DNA of 32,726 nucleotides from JBCCDY01 sp039030555 (GTDB lineage: Bacteria > Bacteroidota > Bacteroidia > Cytophagales > Cyclobacteriaceae). Each line of letters starts with the position of its first letter. Position 1 is the stretch's first letter. A program made the translations under genes and the position numbers. The stretch lies in the NCBI GenBank assembly GCA_039030555.1, contig JBCCDY010000034.1:1-32726 (forward strand), in the 5' to 3' direction. Under the pieces are notes generated by a model. That model saw only the letters and a list, made by a program, of their open reading frames with translations. It did no database searches and was not told the DNA's origin. Shown in pieces: positions 1-6,424 of the stretch.

Positions 1-74
1 GCCGAATCGAGTTTCGTAAATACTTCCAAATATCAGACTTTAAAAATCTTTTCTTCAGTATATTGAACTAAGTG

Positions 75-194
75 TTAGCGTTCTTTTTTAAAAGCCTTAT
101 CAACTTCAAGAGAAATATTCTTATTAATATCATCCTGAAATTCTATTACAAACGCATCATTATTTATTAGTCTAAATTTAAAGTGCTTCATCAT
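75..194 (-). CDS. Possible 39-residue small protein
   Basis: A short minus-strand frame starts with two adjacent ATG codons and ends at TAA. The product is basic and mixed in composition, opening MMKHFKFRLINND and ending KAFKKER, with no signal peptide, membrane segment or cysteine. A purine-rich AGGGTGG lies a few bases before the first ATG. It points the same way as the cysteine-rich frame at 420-554, about 225 bases upstream of it. I recognise no family. A frame of 40 codons is expected by chance now and then, so this is only a candidate. Confidence 0.25.
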   Translation of the reverse strand: MMKHFKFRLINNDAFVIEFQDDINKNISLEVDKAFKKER

Positions 195-419
195 AAACCA
201 CCCTGCAAAGTGATAATGTTTGGAACTTAATTAACTGATTTTGACGAAGTTCAGGTTTTCAGAAAGATTACTTCTATCCGGAAAATAGCGAACAATTTTA
301 ACACAACTGAATGACTCTCAAATTCGAGCTATTCAGTTCGGATCATAACCATCTATACATGACTGCATATACTTCAACCACAATAGATTATTAAAGAAAC
401 CGGAATATAAAACTGAAGC

Positions 420-554
420 CTACTTAACTCCTCCGCTATCTAACCATTCTTGTAATTCATGATTTTCATCGTTACAGCAATTGCAACAAGACGAACAGCC
501 AGCTGCTAAAAAGTGATTTGTTTGATTAATTGAAGCTAGACGTGAAATTTTCAT
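420..554 (-). CDS. Candidate cysteine-rich 44-residue peptide
   Basis: A minus-strand ATG frame encodes 44 residues. The N-terminal half is a leader-like stretch (MKISRLASINQTNHFLAAG). It is followed by a knot of five cysteines in eight residues (C20, C23, C24, C26, C27; motif CSSCCNCC) and an acidic tail with the WLDSGG sequence. Such a layout fits a ribosomally made modified peptide precursor, a small metal-binding peptide or a bacteriocin-like product, but I recognise no family and no modification or export enzyme is next to it. A plausible promoter lies upstream on the same strand: TTTTG at 616-620, a 19-base spacer and TATTTTAA at 589-596. It is transcribed away from the ECF sigma gene. 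The frame may be chance, but the cysteine density is far above background. Confidence 0.4.
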   Translation of the reverse strand: MKISRLASINQTNHFLAAGCSSCCNCCNDENHELQEWLDSGGVK

Positions 555-941
555 AAGACCTGATTTAATGATTTATAATTTTCCTTAATTAAAATAGATA
601 AAAAAAATAGTTGATCAAAACAGAAATTATATATTTTTTACTGAACCTGCTTTAAGGAGATGAAAAATCAAGAAATTGGATCGAATTATTGGGTTAAATC
701 AATGATCTTGATTAGATCAGAGCGATAAATATTTACTTATTTAGACCGATTGGTGTTCATTATTATGAAAGATCAGTAGATAAAAATACCCAGAAACTTA
801 ATTTTATAACAATAAAACCCTTCACCTTAATTATAAAATAGCCAATCTATAATACAAGAATCACATAAGCCCTTATTTACCCACTTGAAAAAATCACACA
901 ACCCTGTAACTTCTCTCCTCCCTTAGCGTCTGCTATACAGA
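555..941. other. AT-rich intergenic region upstream of ECF sigma factor
   Basis: About 390 bases without a convincing gene. The left end holds the possible promoter of the cysteine-rich peptide on the minus strand and the right end the ECF-type promoter at 905-931 on the plus strand. A good AAGGAG at 654-659 is followed at once by an ATG, but that frame has only 22 codons and no spacing between the ribosome site and the start, so I do not call it. I see no tRNA, riboswitch or strong terminator. Confidence 0.6.
905..931 (+). promoter_or_regulatory. ECF-type promoter of the sigma factor operon
   Basis: TGTAAC at 905-910, a 16-base spacer and CGTCT at 927-931 have the -35 'AAC' and -10 'CGTC' layout of promoters read by ECF sigma factors. 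The ATG of the sigma gene is only 10 bases after the -10 box, so the mRNA would have almost no leader. ECF operons commonly control themselves, which is the likely reading here. Sequence match is direct; autoregulation is inference. Confidence 0.65.
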
Positions 942-1469
942 ATGACATTGGAATTTTTCAAAGAGCATTATTTACCATTAAAAAATAAGCTCTTTCGATT
1001 TGCATGCAGCTTGTTGGGAAATTCGGAAACGGCAGAAGACGTCGTTCAGGATGTTTTGCTCAAAGTCTGGGATAATCGCTCGAAGTACAAGATCGAGAAC
1101 CCCGAGGCCTGGTGCATGCGCCTGACGCGAAATCTATGCATTGATCATATTCGGTCGAAAAAGGGATATCACTTATCGATTGAAGAGGCCTATGATCAAA
1201 GTGATAGTGCTACCGGTCCGTATAAAACACTTGAAAACTCTGAGGAAATGGCAGAGATCAGGAGAATTATGGATCAACTTCCTTTGAAACAGAAGGAAGT
1301 GGTAATGCTTAGAGATCTTATGGAATACAGCTACCAAGAGATAGCGAAAGTATTACAGATTGAATTGAATGACGTGAAAGTAAACATTTACAGGGCGCGT
1401 CAGAAGATTAAAAATGAACTGATAAAAAGGCATCAATATGGGCTTGCGGAATTTACAAAGAGCTTTTGA
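942..1469 (+). CDS. ECF RNA polymerase sigma factor
   Basis: The 175-residue product has the two-domain plan of an extracytoplasmic-function sigma-70 factor. Region 2 (about residues 10-75) carries the AEDVVQDVLLKVW core-binding helix at 31-43 and the NPEAWCMRLTRNLCIDHIR segment that melts the -10 box. Region 4 (about 104-160) carries LPLKQKEVVMLRD and the helix-turn-helix YSYQEIAKVL with NIYRARQKIK. It would direct RNA polymerase to a small regulon. A single-span protein of anti-sigma layout follows 43 bases downstream and two DUF4252 proteins follow that, an arrangement often seen in Bacteroidota. The promoter at 905-931 suggests autoregulation. The ATG fits the start of region 2 and the nearby promoter. 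The signal sensed is unknown. Confidence 0.93.
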   Translation: MTLEFFKEHYLPLKNKLFRFACSLLGNSETAEDVVQDVLLKVWDNRSKYKIENPEAWCMRLTRNLCIDHIRSKKGYHLSIEEAYDQSDSATGPYKTLENSEEMAEIRRIMDQLPLKQKEVVMLRDLMEYSYQEIAKVLQIELNDVKVNIYRARQKIKNELIKRHQYGLAEFTKSF

Positions 1470-1512
1470 GCCAATTAGAGAGATTGTATGAGTATTTGAT
1501 AATCAATACCTA

Positions 1513-1944
1513 ATGAAAAAAATTAAAAGGCTTGAAATCGACAGATTAATTGAACGCTTCTGGAAAGGTGAAACTTCACTGGAAGAGGAAAAGGGGCTGA
1601 AAGAAAATGCCGGTGGAGTGTATTTTCAGTTCCTAAAAGAAAAACAGAAAGCTAAAATTTCTTCAGATTTTGATAAAAGGATACTATCCAAAATTGAAGG
1701 GAAACCGAAAGGCCTATTGGGGAGACGAATGCACTACTATTTAGTAGCTGCATCACTGACTTTGATCCTTGGCTTTTTTGCTATAAAGCAGAGGCAGGAT
1801 CAAAAGAAAATCGAGGCACTTTTGGCATACGAGCAAACCAAAGCTGCTTTGTTACTGGTTTCGACCAAGTTGAATGAAGGAGCCGAATACACAACCGAAC
1901 TGAATAAAATAAACGAAGTCAAAAAAATTATATCAACAAATTGA
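1513..1944 (+). CDS. Putative anti-sigma factor, single membrane span
   Basis: This 143-residue protein opens with a short helical segment with the pattern RFWKGETSLEEEKGLKE (about 15-31), typical of small Bacteroidota proteins encoded after ECF sigma genes. It then has a cytoplasmic linker, one hydrophobic span near 74-91 (HYYLVAASLTLILGFFAI) and a charged helical C-terminal part (about 92-143) predicted outside the cytoplasm. There is no recognisable zinc-binding anti-sigma motif. From its position and layout it probably holds the sigma factor at 942-1469 inactive until an envelope signal arrives. The stop codon is three bases before the ATG of the next gene, so the two are surely co-transcribed. 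Function rests on context rather than on a strong domain match. Confidence 0.65.
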   Translation: MKKIKRLEIDRLIERFWKGETSLEEEKGLKENAGGVYFQFLKEKQKAKISSDFDKRILSKIEGKPKGLLGRRMHYYLVAASLTLILGFFAIKQRQDQKKIEALLAYEQTKAALLLVSTKLNEGAEYTTELNKINEVKKIISTN

Positions 1945-1946
1945 AA

Positions 1947-2462
1947 ATGAGAACTTTAACAACATTAATACTGATAGCTTTTATCTCGATTACTACTGTT
2001 GCACAAACAGGTGTGAATAAACTTTTTGAGAAGTACGAAAACGATGAGCGGTTTACCAAAGTGAATGTAAACAGCAGAATGTTTTCACTTTTCACCGAAC
2101 TGGAGCCAGGCGATGAAAATGAAGAAGAATTCCTTGAAGCTATAAGCAAGATCGAAGGCCTGAAAGTACTCTCTGCAGACAGCATTGATGATGCAGAAAA
2201 GCATTTCAAAGATGCTGTCGCTTCTCTGAAGGGAAAAGGGTACGAAGAGTTAATGTCTGTGAAAGATGCGGATCAGGATGTTTTCTTTTATATACAGGAA
2301 TCAAAAGGCATCATAAATGAACTGCTGCTGGTTGCTGGTGGAGGCCATGAATTCAATCTGGTCACCCTGTATGGTGAAATTGACCTGAAGAAAATTTCAA
2401 GAATTTCCAAAAGCCTGAATATAAAAGGGCTGGATAAGCTGAAAAACCTGGACGGAAATTAA
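1947..2462 (+). CDS. DUF4252 domain secreted protein
   Basis: A 171-residue product with a signal peptide of about 20 residues (MRTLTTLILIAFISITTVAQ) and a mature region matching the DUF4252 pattern: NKLFEKYENDERFTKVNVN near the start, then the FYIQESKGIINELLLVAGG stretch and a charged end. The role of DUF4252 proteins is unknown; they commonly sit downstream of ECF sigma and anti-sigma genes in Bacteroidota, as here. I use the ATG at 1947 rather than the in-frame TTG at 1941, which overlaps the previous stop and would add only two residues before the signal peptide. A second protein that looks related lies at 2616-3152, after a structured gap. Confidence 0.8.
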   Translation: MRTLTTLILIAFISITTVAQTGVNKLFEKYENDERFTKVNVNSRMFSLFTELEPGDENEEEFLEAISKIEGLKVLSADSIDDAEKHFKDAVASLKGKGYEELMSVKDADQDVFFYIQESKGIINELLLVAGGGHEFNLVTLYGEIDLKKISRISKSLNIKGLDKLKNLDGN

Positions 2463-2501
2463 AGTATGATGAATTCATCCAAGTGACTTAATGCCGGAAA
2501 A

Positions 2502-2532
2502 TTAAGTCCTAAACTTTAGAGGGCTTAATTTA
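2502..2532 (+). terminator. Possible weak terminator after first DUF4252 gene
   Basis: The arms TTAAGTCCT (2502-2510) and AGGGCTTAA (2520-2528) can pair with one wobble across a nine-base loop and are followed by TTTATT. It could end part of the transcription from the ECF promoter before the ABC transporter genes. The stem is AT-rich and the T run broken, so termination would be partial. Confidence 0.4.
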
Positions 2533-2542
2533 TTCGGTATCT

Positions 2543-2591
2543 CGTTGCTTATCTGAAAGATTCCCCGATCCGAAGCATCGGATAAGTAGCG
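2543..2591. repeat. Structured intergenic element, possible dispersed repeat
   Basis: The outer arms CGTTGCTTATC (2543-2553) and GATAAGTAGCG (2581-2591) pair with two G-U wobbles. An alternative inner hairpin is formed by ATCCGA (2568-2573) and TCGGAT (2578-2583) with a four-base loop. The composition is richer in G and C than its surroundings, and the block sits between two related genes. It resembles the short palindromic elements scattered between genes in many genomes. No second copy is in this window, so the repeat status is inference. Confidence 0.4.
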
Positions 2592-2615
2592 GAATGACAC
2601 CCTTAATAAACCATT

Positions 2616-3152
2616 ATGCTAAAACTATTACTCATTTTTTTTTCCATTTCTCTTTTTTCCTGCCAGAACGATAGCATCGACGATGCAGTAGCCATTTTCT
2701 CAGAATCAGAGTATAAGTCATATAACCTTCATTTTTACCCCAGTACCATGCGGATGGTCAATCTAAATGATTCTCCTGAATTTAATGAACTCGTAAAAGA
2801 CATCGAAAAGCTGGAGTATTACACCGTAAGTGAAATTTCAAAAGATGAGCTTGATCAATTTAAATCCATTCTTAAAGATCAATCTTACACTGAAATGATA
2901 AGTTTCCAGTCCGACGGAAATGATGTAGTTGCTTTTGCTCCGGAAAAAGTTGATCAGCATGAATACCTGATCCTGATTGAACTTCAAGGCAAGTATCAGC
3001 TTGCCAGAATTCAGGGTTTATTCAATCCTTTAAAAATATTCGAACTTACTGAGAGTTTTGAATCGGGAGAAGTGCTGGATGTATTTAGTTTAATGGAAAC
3101 TCGACAAAACTTTGATGGCGAAAAGAGAGGCCGAAGAAGGAATAGAGATTAA
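2616..3152 (+). CDS. DUF4252-like lipoprotein
   Basis: A 178-residue product starting with a lipoprotein signal; the lipobox LFSC puts the lipidated cysteine at residue 16. The mature part, with segments such as NELVKDIEKLEYYTVSEI and EYLILIELQGKYQLARIQG, follows the same general pattern as the DUF4252 protein upstream, so I read it as a diverged paralogue anchored to a membrane. The C-terminus is a short arginine-rich tail (KRGRRRNRD). The stop is three bases before the ATG of the ABC ATPase gene, so it is likely translated together with the transporter. Function unknown; the family call is moderately sure. Confidence 0.7.
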   Translation: MLKLLLIFFSISLFSCQNDSIDDAVAIFSESEYKSYNLHFYPSTMRMVNLNDSPEFNELVKDIEKLEYYTVSEISKDELDQFKSILKDQSYTEMISFQSDGNDVVAFAPEKVDQHEYLILIELQGKYQLARIQGLFNPLKIFELTESFESGEVLDVFSLMETRQNFDGEKRGRRRNRD

Positions 3153-3155
3153 AGT

Positions 3156-4046
3156 ATGACAATTCTTCAAATCAATAACCTGAACAAGCGATATAAAAAG
3201 GTTCATGCCTTGAATAATCTTGACCTGACTATCAATAAAGGTCAGGTTTTTGGATTGTTAGGGCCTAATGGGAGTGGGAAAACGACTACACTAGGAATTA
3301 TTCTGGATGTAATTCAGGCTTCTTCAGGCTCCTATTCATGGTTTGGAAAAGATCAATCGGCAAACAGCAGGAATAAGGTTGGAAGTATTCTTGAAACACC
3401 CTGCTTTTACCCATATCTCACAGCCACTCAAAATCTTAAGGTTGCTGCTGAAATCAAAAAAAGTGGCAAAGACAGAATTGATGAAGTTCTGAAAATCGTC
3501 GGCTTGTACGAGCGCAGGAACGATTCCTTCAAAACCTATTCACTGGGAATGAAACAAAGGCTCTCCATTGCTTCAGCATTACTCAATGATCCACCTGTAT
3601 TAATACTAGATGAGCCCACCAATGGACTTGACCCTCAGGGAATTGCAGAAATCAGACAGCTGATCAAAGAAATAGCAGATCAAAATAAAACGATCATTCT
3701 TGCCAGTCATTTATTGGATGAAGTTCAAAAGGTTTGTAGCCACTTTGCTGTTTTAAGAAAAGGGGTAAAGTTGCATGAAGGCAGTGTACATGAAGTACTT
3801 TCGGAAACGGATGAAGTAGAGATTTCGAGTGATGATGAAAGTCTTGAAAAATCAATTCAAGACTTTAATGGAACCAAAAATTATGTACAAACAGATGGAT
3901 TGTTTAGGCTTCAGTTAGACAGTTCTATTTCAAATAAAGACCTAAATGAATATTTTTTTAATCATGGAATAACCCTAACTCACCTTGTGCGGAATAGAAA
4001 CAGTTTAGAAAAAGAATTTTTAGAGATCCTCGCGCAAAATGATTAG
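3156..4046 (+). CDS. ABC transporter ATP-binding protein (BcrA/LanF-like)
   Basis: A 296-residue ATPase of an ABC-2 transporter. Visible motifs are Walker A GPNGSGKT (36-43), the signature YSLGMKQR (128-135), Walker B LILDEPTNGLDP (149-160) and the switch histidine in ASH (H185). Where most ABC proteins have a glutamine loop, this one reads ILETPCFYP, with glutamate at residue 80. That change is known from the lantibiotic-immunity and bacitracin-resistance type of ATPase. The C-terminal 80 residues form the extra domain common in that group. The permease gene overlaps by eight bases, so the two proteins form one complex. Substrate unknown: self-protection against a peptide or general export are both possible. 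Confidence 0.9.
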   Translation: MTILQINNLNKRYKKVHALNNLDLTINKGQVFGLLGPNGSGKTTTLGIILDVIQASSGSYSWFGKDQSANSRNKVGSILETPCFYPYLTATQNLKVAAEIKKSGKDRIDEVLKIVGLYERRNDSFKTYSLGMKQRLSIASALLNDPPVLILDEPTNGLDPQGIAEIRQLIKEIADQNKTIILASHLLDEVQKVCSHFAVLRKGVKLHEGSVHEVLSETDEVEISSDDESLEKSIQDFNGTKNYVQTDGLFRLQLDSSISNKDLNEYFFNHGITLTHLVRNRNSLEKEFLEILAQND

Positions 4047-4866
4047 ACTCATCCGTATTGAATGGCTTAAGCTCCGGAATTATAAAATTTTCTGGATTCT
4101 TCTTTCACTATACCTACTGGCTATAGTAATCATTTGCTCTGGCGGAGTTGCTCTTTTGGAGTGGTTAAAAAATGAAGGCGCCGAATTTAATGGTGTTGAC
4201 CCAACCATTATTCCCATTTATGACTTTCCGGATATATGGCAAAATATGACCTGGATTGCTTCTTTCCTGAAGATTATTCCGGCCTTCATAGTCATTATTT
4301 CCATGACGAATGAAACGACCTATCGAACTAACCGACAAAACATTATAGACGGGCTCAGCAAGAATGAATTCATCTTAAGTAAGTTCTCCTTAATCTTTTG
4401 TCTTTCGTTGATTAGTACACTAGTCATTTTTGTAAATGGATTAATCTCCGGACTCATTCATTCGGGGGTGACTGATTTGAACTCCATATTTACAGATATT
4501 GAGTTCTTGGGTGCTTTCTTTATTCAGAACATCATATTTCTCTTTTTCGCTTTCCTGCTCGCATCCATGATGCGAAAAGCGGGCTTTGTGATCGTTCTGT
4601 TATTTATGTACAGTCTTATTTTCGAACCTGTAATAGCAGTTCTTTTCGAACATGAGCCATATTTATCTCAGGAAGTGGGGCTCAAGCATATTGCCCCATT
4701 CCTTCCTGTAAATGCAGTATCAAACTTGATTAGAGTTCCTTTTCAGCGATATGTCTTTATGGAAATCCAGAATTATATCGCTTTAAAAGATTTGAGTATC
4801 GCTATCGGTTGGCTAATAGCCTTCTCAGGAATTTCGTATTGGTGGTTTAAGAGGAAGGATTTGTAA
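4039..4866 (+). CDS. ABC-2 type transporter permease
   Basis: A 275-residue integral membrane protein with about six spans (near 17-40, 70-90, 112-140, 155-176, 179-203 and 250-270) and short loops. The stretch after the second span (NETTYRTNRQNIIDGLSKNE) is the cytoplasmic coupling region often found in ABC-2 permeases of this phylum. Its gene overlaps the end of the ATPase gene by eight bases, which fixes the partner and suggests translational coupling. No nucleotide-binding domain is present. Together with the ATPase it would form a homodimeric-permease exporter. The operon follows the DUF4252 genes, so it may answer to the same sigma factor, though a possible terminator intervenes. Confidence 0.85.
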   Translation: MIRLIRIEWLKLRNYKIFWILLSLYLLAIVIICSGGVALLEWLKNEGAEFNGVDPTIIPIYDFPDIWQNMTWIASFLKIIPAFIVIISMTNETTYRTNRQNIIDGLSKNEFILSKFSLIFCLSLISTLVIFVNGLISGLIHSGVTDLNSIFTDIEFLGAFFIQNIIFLFFAFLLASMMRKAGFVIVLLFMYSLIFEPVIAVLFEHEPYLSQEVGLKHIAPFLPVNAVSNLIRVPFQRYVFMEIQNYIALKDLSIAIGWLIAFSGISYWWFKRKDL

Positions 4867-4882
4867 ACCTCCCCTTACCCCT

Positions 4883-4922
4883 CCTAAAAGATGACAATAT
4901 TTCCAGAATTAAGAATGTATCA
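4883..4922 (+). repeat. Left copy of diverged direct repeat flanking the toxin-antitoxin module
   Basis: The block starting CCTAAAAGATGA and ending GTATCA aligns along its 40 bases, with two single-base gaps, to the block at 5604-5643; about three quarters of positions agree by eye. The two blocks lie on either side of the antitoxin-toxin pair. Confidence 0.45.
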
Positions 4923-5023
4923 GAGCACAAGCTTTCCCACTCTCCCGAATATTCAGGAGGAGGGATTGAAGGAATATTATTCTTAATAAATATTATTATA
5001 TTTACGTTTTATAAATAAATTTC

Positions 5024-5269
5024 ATGAGTACGTTTACCTCTTCTCTTCCAGATACACTGCTTCAGCAATTAGAACTTGTTTCAAAAAAGCTTTCTATGCC
5101 AAAAAACAAGATCATAGAAAAGGCACTTAAACTTTACCTTGATCAACTAAACAGAGCAGAATATGTAAAGTCTTACAGACAGGCAATGGAAGACGAAGAC
5201 ATACTAAAAGTTGCTGAAGAAGACATGGCTTACTACACTAAGCAATTAGAAGAAGGTGAAGCAGGGTGA
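5024..5269 (+). CDS. Ribbon-helix-helix antitoxin
   Basis: An 81-residue protein whose first half reads as a CopG/MetJ-type ribbon-helix-helix fold: a beta strand (TFTSSLPDTLLQQLE), a helix (LELVSKKL), the turn MPKNK and a second helix (IIEKALKLYLDQL). The acidic C-terminal part (about 55-81, with EDEDILKVAEEDMAYY) is the usual toxin-binding tail. It would bind and inhibit the MazF-like toxin encoded directly after it, whose gene overlaps by 14 bases, and repress the shared promoter as a dimer. The upstream region is very AT-rich. Family assignment is by fold pattern and by the partner gene. Confidence 0.85.
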   Translation: MSTFTSSLPDTLLQQLELVSKKLSMPKNKIIEKALKLYLDQLNRAEYVKSYRQAMEDEDILKVAEEDMAYYTKQLEEGEAG

Positions 5270-5588
5270 AATCTGGGAACTATATCTGGATCCTGTCAAA
5301 GGTAGTGAGCAATCTGGAAGAAGGCCTGCCATCATTTTGAGTGGAAACCTACTAAATAAGCATCTTGAAGTTGTAATAGTATGCCCTTTAAGCACGAAAA
5401 TCAAGAACTACAAAGGTAATATCGTTCTTAGTCCGAATGAACAAAATGGATTAAAACATCCTTCTGAAATATTTACTTTTCACATCAGGTCCGTTTCAAA
5501 AGAACGTTTGAAAAATAGACTTGGAAATGTGGAGCCATCCATAGTTCAGGAACTAAAAGGCTACCTAAACGATATTTTGACTTATTGA
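5256..5588 (+). CDS. MazF/PemK-family mRNA interferase toxin
   Basis: A 110-residue toxin with the MazF opening KQGEIWELYLDPVKGSEQ, then GRRPAIILS and VVIVCPLSTK, the hallmark strands of the family. MazF-type toxins cut single-stranded RNA at short sequences; the conserved arginine of GRRP and the serine or threonine of CPLSTK are the residues expected around the active site. The start is a GTG at 5256 inside the antitoxin gene. No ATG is available near the conserved N-terminus and GTG gives the exact family start. The length is normal and the frame intact, so the module is probably functional. Confidence 0.9.
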   Translation: MKQGEIWELYLDPVKGSEQSGRRPAIILSGNLLNKHLEVVIVCPLSTKIKNYKGNIVLSPNEQNGLKHPSEIFTFHIRSVSKERLKNRLGNVEPSIVQELKGYLNDILTY

Positions 5589-5603
5589 ACTACACTTGCC
5601 TTG

Positions 5604-5643
5604 CCTAAAAGAAGAAATATTTCCAAATCTAGAAGTGTGATCA
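5604..5643 (+). repeat. Right copy of diverged direct repeat flanking the toxin-antitoxin module
   Basis: The block starting CCTAAAAGAAGA and ending GTGATCA matches 4883-4922 with substitutions and two small gaps. It begins 15 bases after the toxin stop codon. Confidence 0.45.
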
Positions 5644-5802
5644 ATTTCAAAACACATGATTAATTGGAAGCACCAACTTCATTTCTTTAAGAGTAGGGGT
5701 ATTAAGTGAGGTCTTTTCAAGCCTTACTCATTGTTAATTCCTAATTCCTAATTGAGCTTGGCCTACCTTTTGAATTAATTTCAAAAAAAATTAAGACTAC
5801 AG

Positions 5803-5830
5803 GCAACCACTTTTACAACTATTGCATCTA
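5803..5830 (+). promoter_or_regulatory. ECF-type promoter before the second sigma factor
   Basis: GCAACC at 5803-5808, a 15-base spacer and GCATCTA at 5824-5830 have the 'AAC' -35 and 'C-TC' -10 layout of an ECF promoter but differ from the box set at 905-931. The ATG of the second sigma factor lies 15 bases downstream. I infer autoregulation with a different promoter specificity. Confidence 0.5.
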
Positions 5831-5845
5831 CCCTATAGAAACAAG

Positions 5846-6424
5846 ATGAAAATAGTCATCAACAAATCGAACGAATTAACGAAGCTCATCGAAAGGTGTA
5901 AAAGAGGTGAGCGAAAAGCTCAAAAGAGCCTGTATGAGCGTTATTCTGATAAAATGCTGGCTATTTGCTGTCGATATGTTGGAGCTAAGCAAGAAGCAGA
6001 GGACATTATGATCAGTGGGTTTATGAAAGTTTTTGAAAAATTAGATCAGTTTAATCAAGATGGATCTATCGAAGGCTGGATCAGAAAACTGATGATCAAT
6101 GAATGTTTAATGCACATCAGAAAGTACAAATCCGTACAGTTAGTTTCAGAATCGAACATTGAAAGTGAAAATTTTAAAGTAGCCCAGGTGTGTAATTACG
6201 ACTCTGATAAAATTTTATCATTGGTTCAGCAATTACCAACCGGTTACCGAACTGTTTTCAACATGTACGCTATTGATGGCTATACTCACAAAGAAATATC
6301 TGGCGAAATCGGGATTAGTGAGAATACTTCAAAATCCCAATTATGTAAAGCGAGAAATCTACTTAAAAAGTATTTGTATGAATTAGAACTCGAACAACCA
6401 AAAAGCTTGCGGAATTATGAATAG
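5846..6424 (+). CDS. ECF RNA polymerase sigma factor
   Basis: A 192-residue ECF sigma factor. Region 2 is seen in QKSLYERYSDKMLAICCRYV, the EAEDIMISGFMKVFEKL core-binding helix and the SIEGWIRKLMINECLMHIRK segment. Region 4 is seen in LPTGYRTVFNMYAIDGYTH and KEISGEIGISENTSKSQL, a helix-turn-helix. It is clearly distinct from the sigma factor at 942-1469 and belongs to the type often followed by an anti-sigma protein and an outer-membrane protein. I place the start at the ATG at 5846; the longer frame begins with a TTG at 5822 that lies inside the predicted -10 region. The next gene overlaps the end by eight bases. Confidence 0.92.
   Translation: MKIVINKSNELTKLIERCKRGERKAQKSLYERYSDKMLAICCRYVGAKQEAEDIMISGFMKVFEKLDQFNQDGSIEGWIRKLMINECLMHIRKYKSVQLVSESNIESENFKVAQVCNYDSDKILSLVQQLPTGYRTVFNMYAIDGYTHKEISGEIGISENTSKSQLCKARNLLKKYLYELELEQPKSLRNYE

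Noticed and set aside
660..728. Good AAGGAG directly before an ATG
   Set aside because: The frame has only 22 codons and there is no spacing between the ribosome site and the start; this phylum rarely relies on such sites.
1928..2209. Minus-strand frame opposite the first DUF4252 gene
   Set aside because: It is antisense to a gene with a signal peptide and a recognisable domain, and its product has no sensible composition.
5735..5753. Short direct repeat TAATTCC (two full copies and a partial third)
   Set aside because: Too short and of too simple composition to separate from background in AT-rich intergenic DNA.
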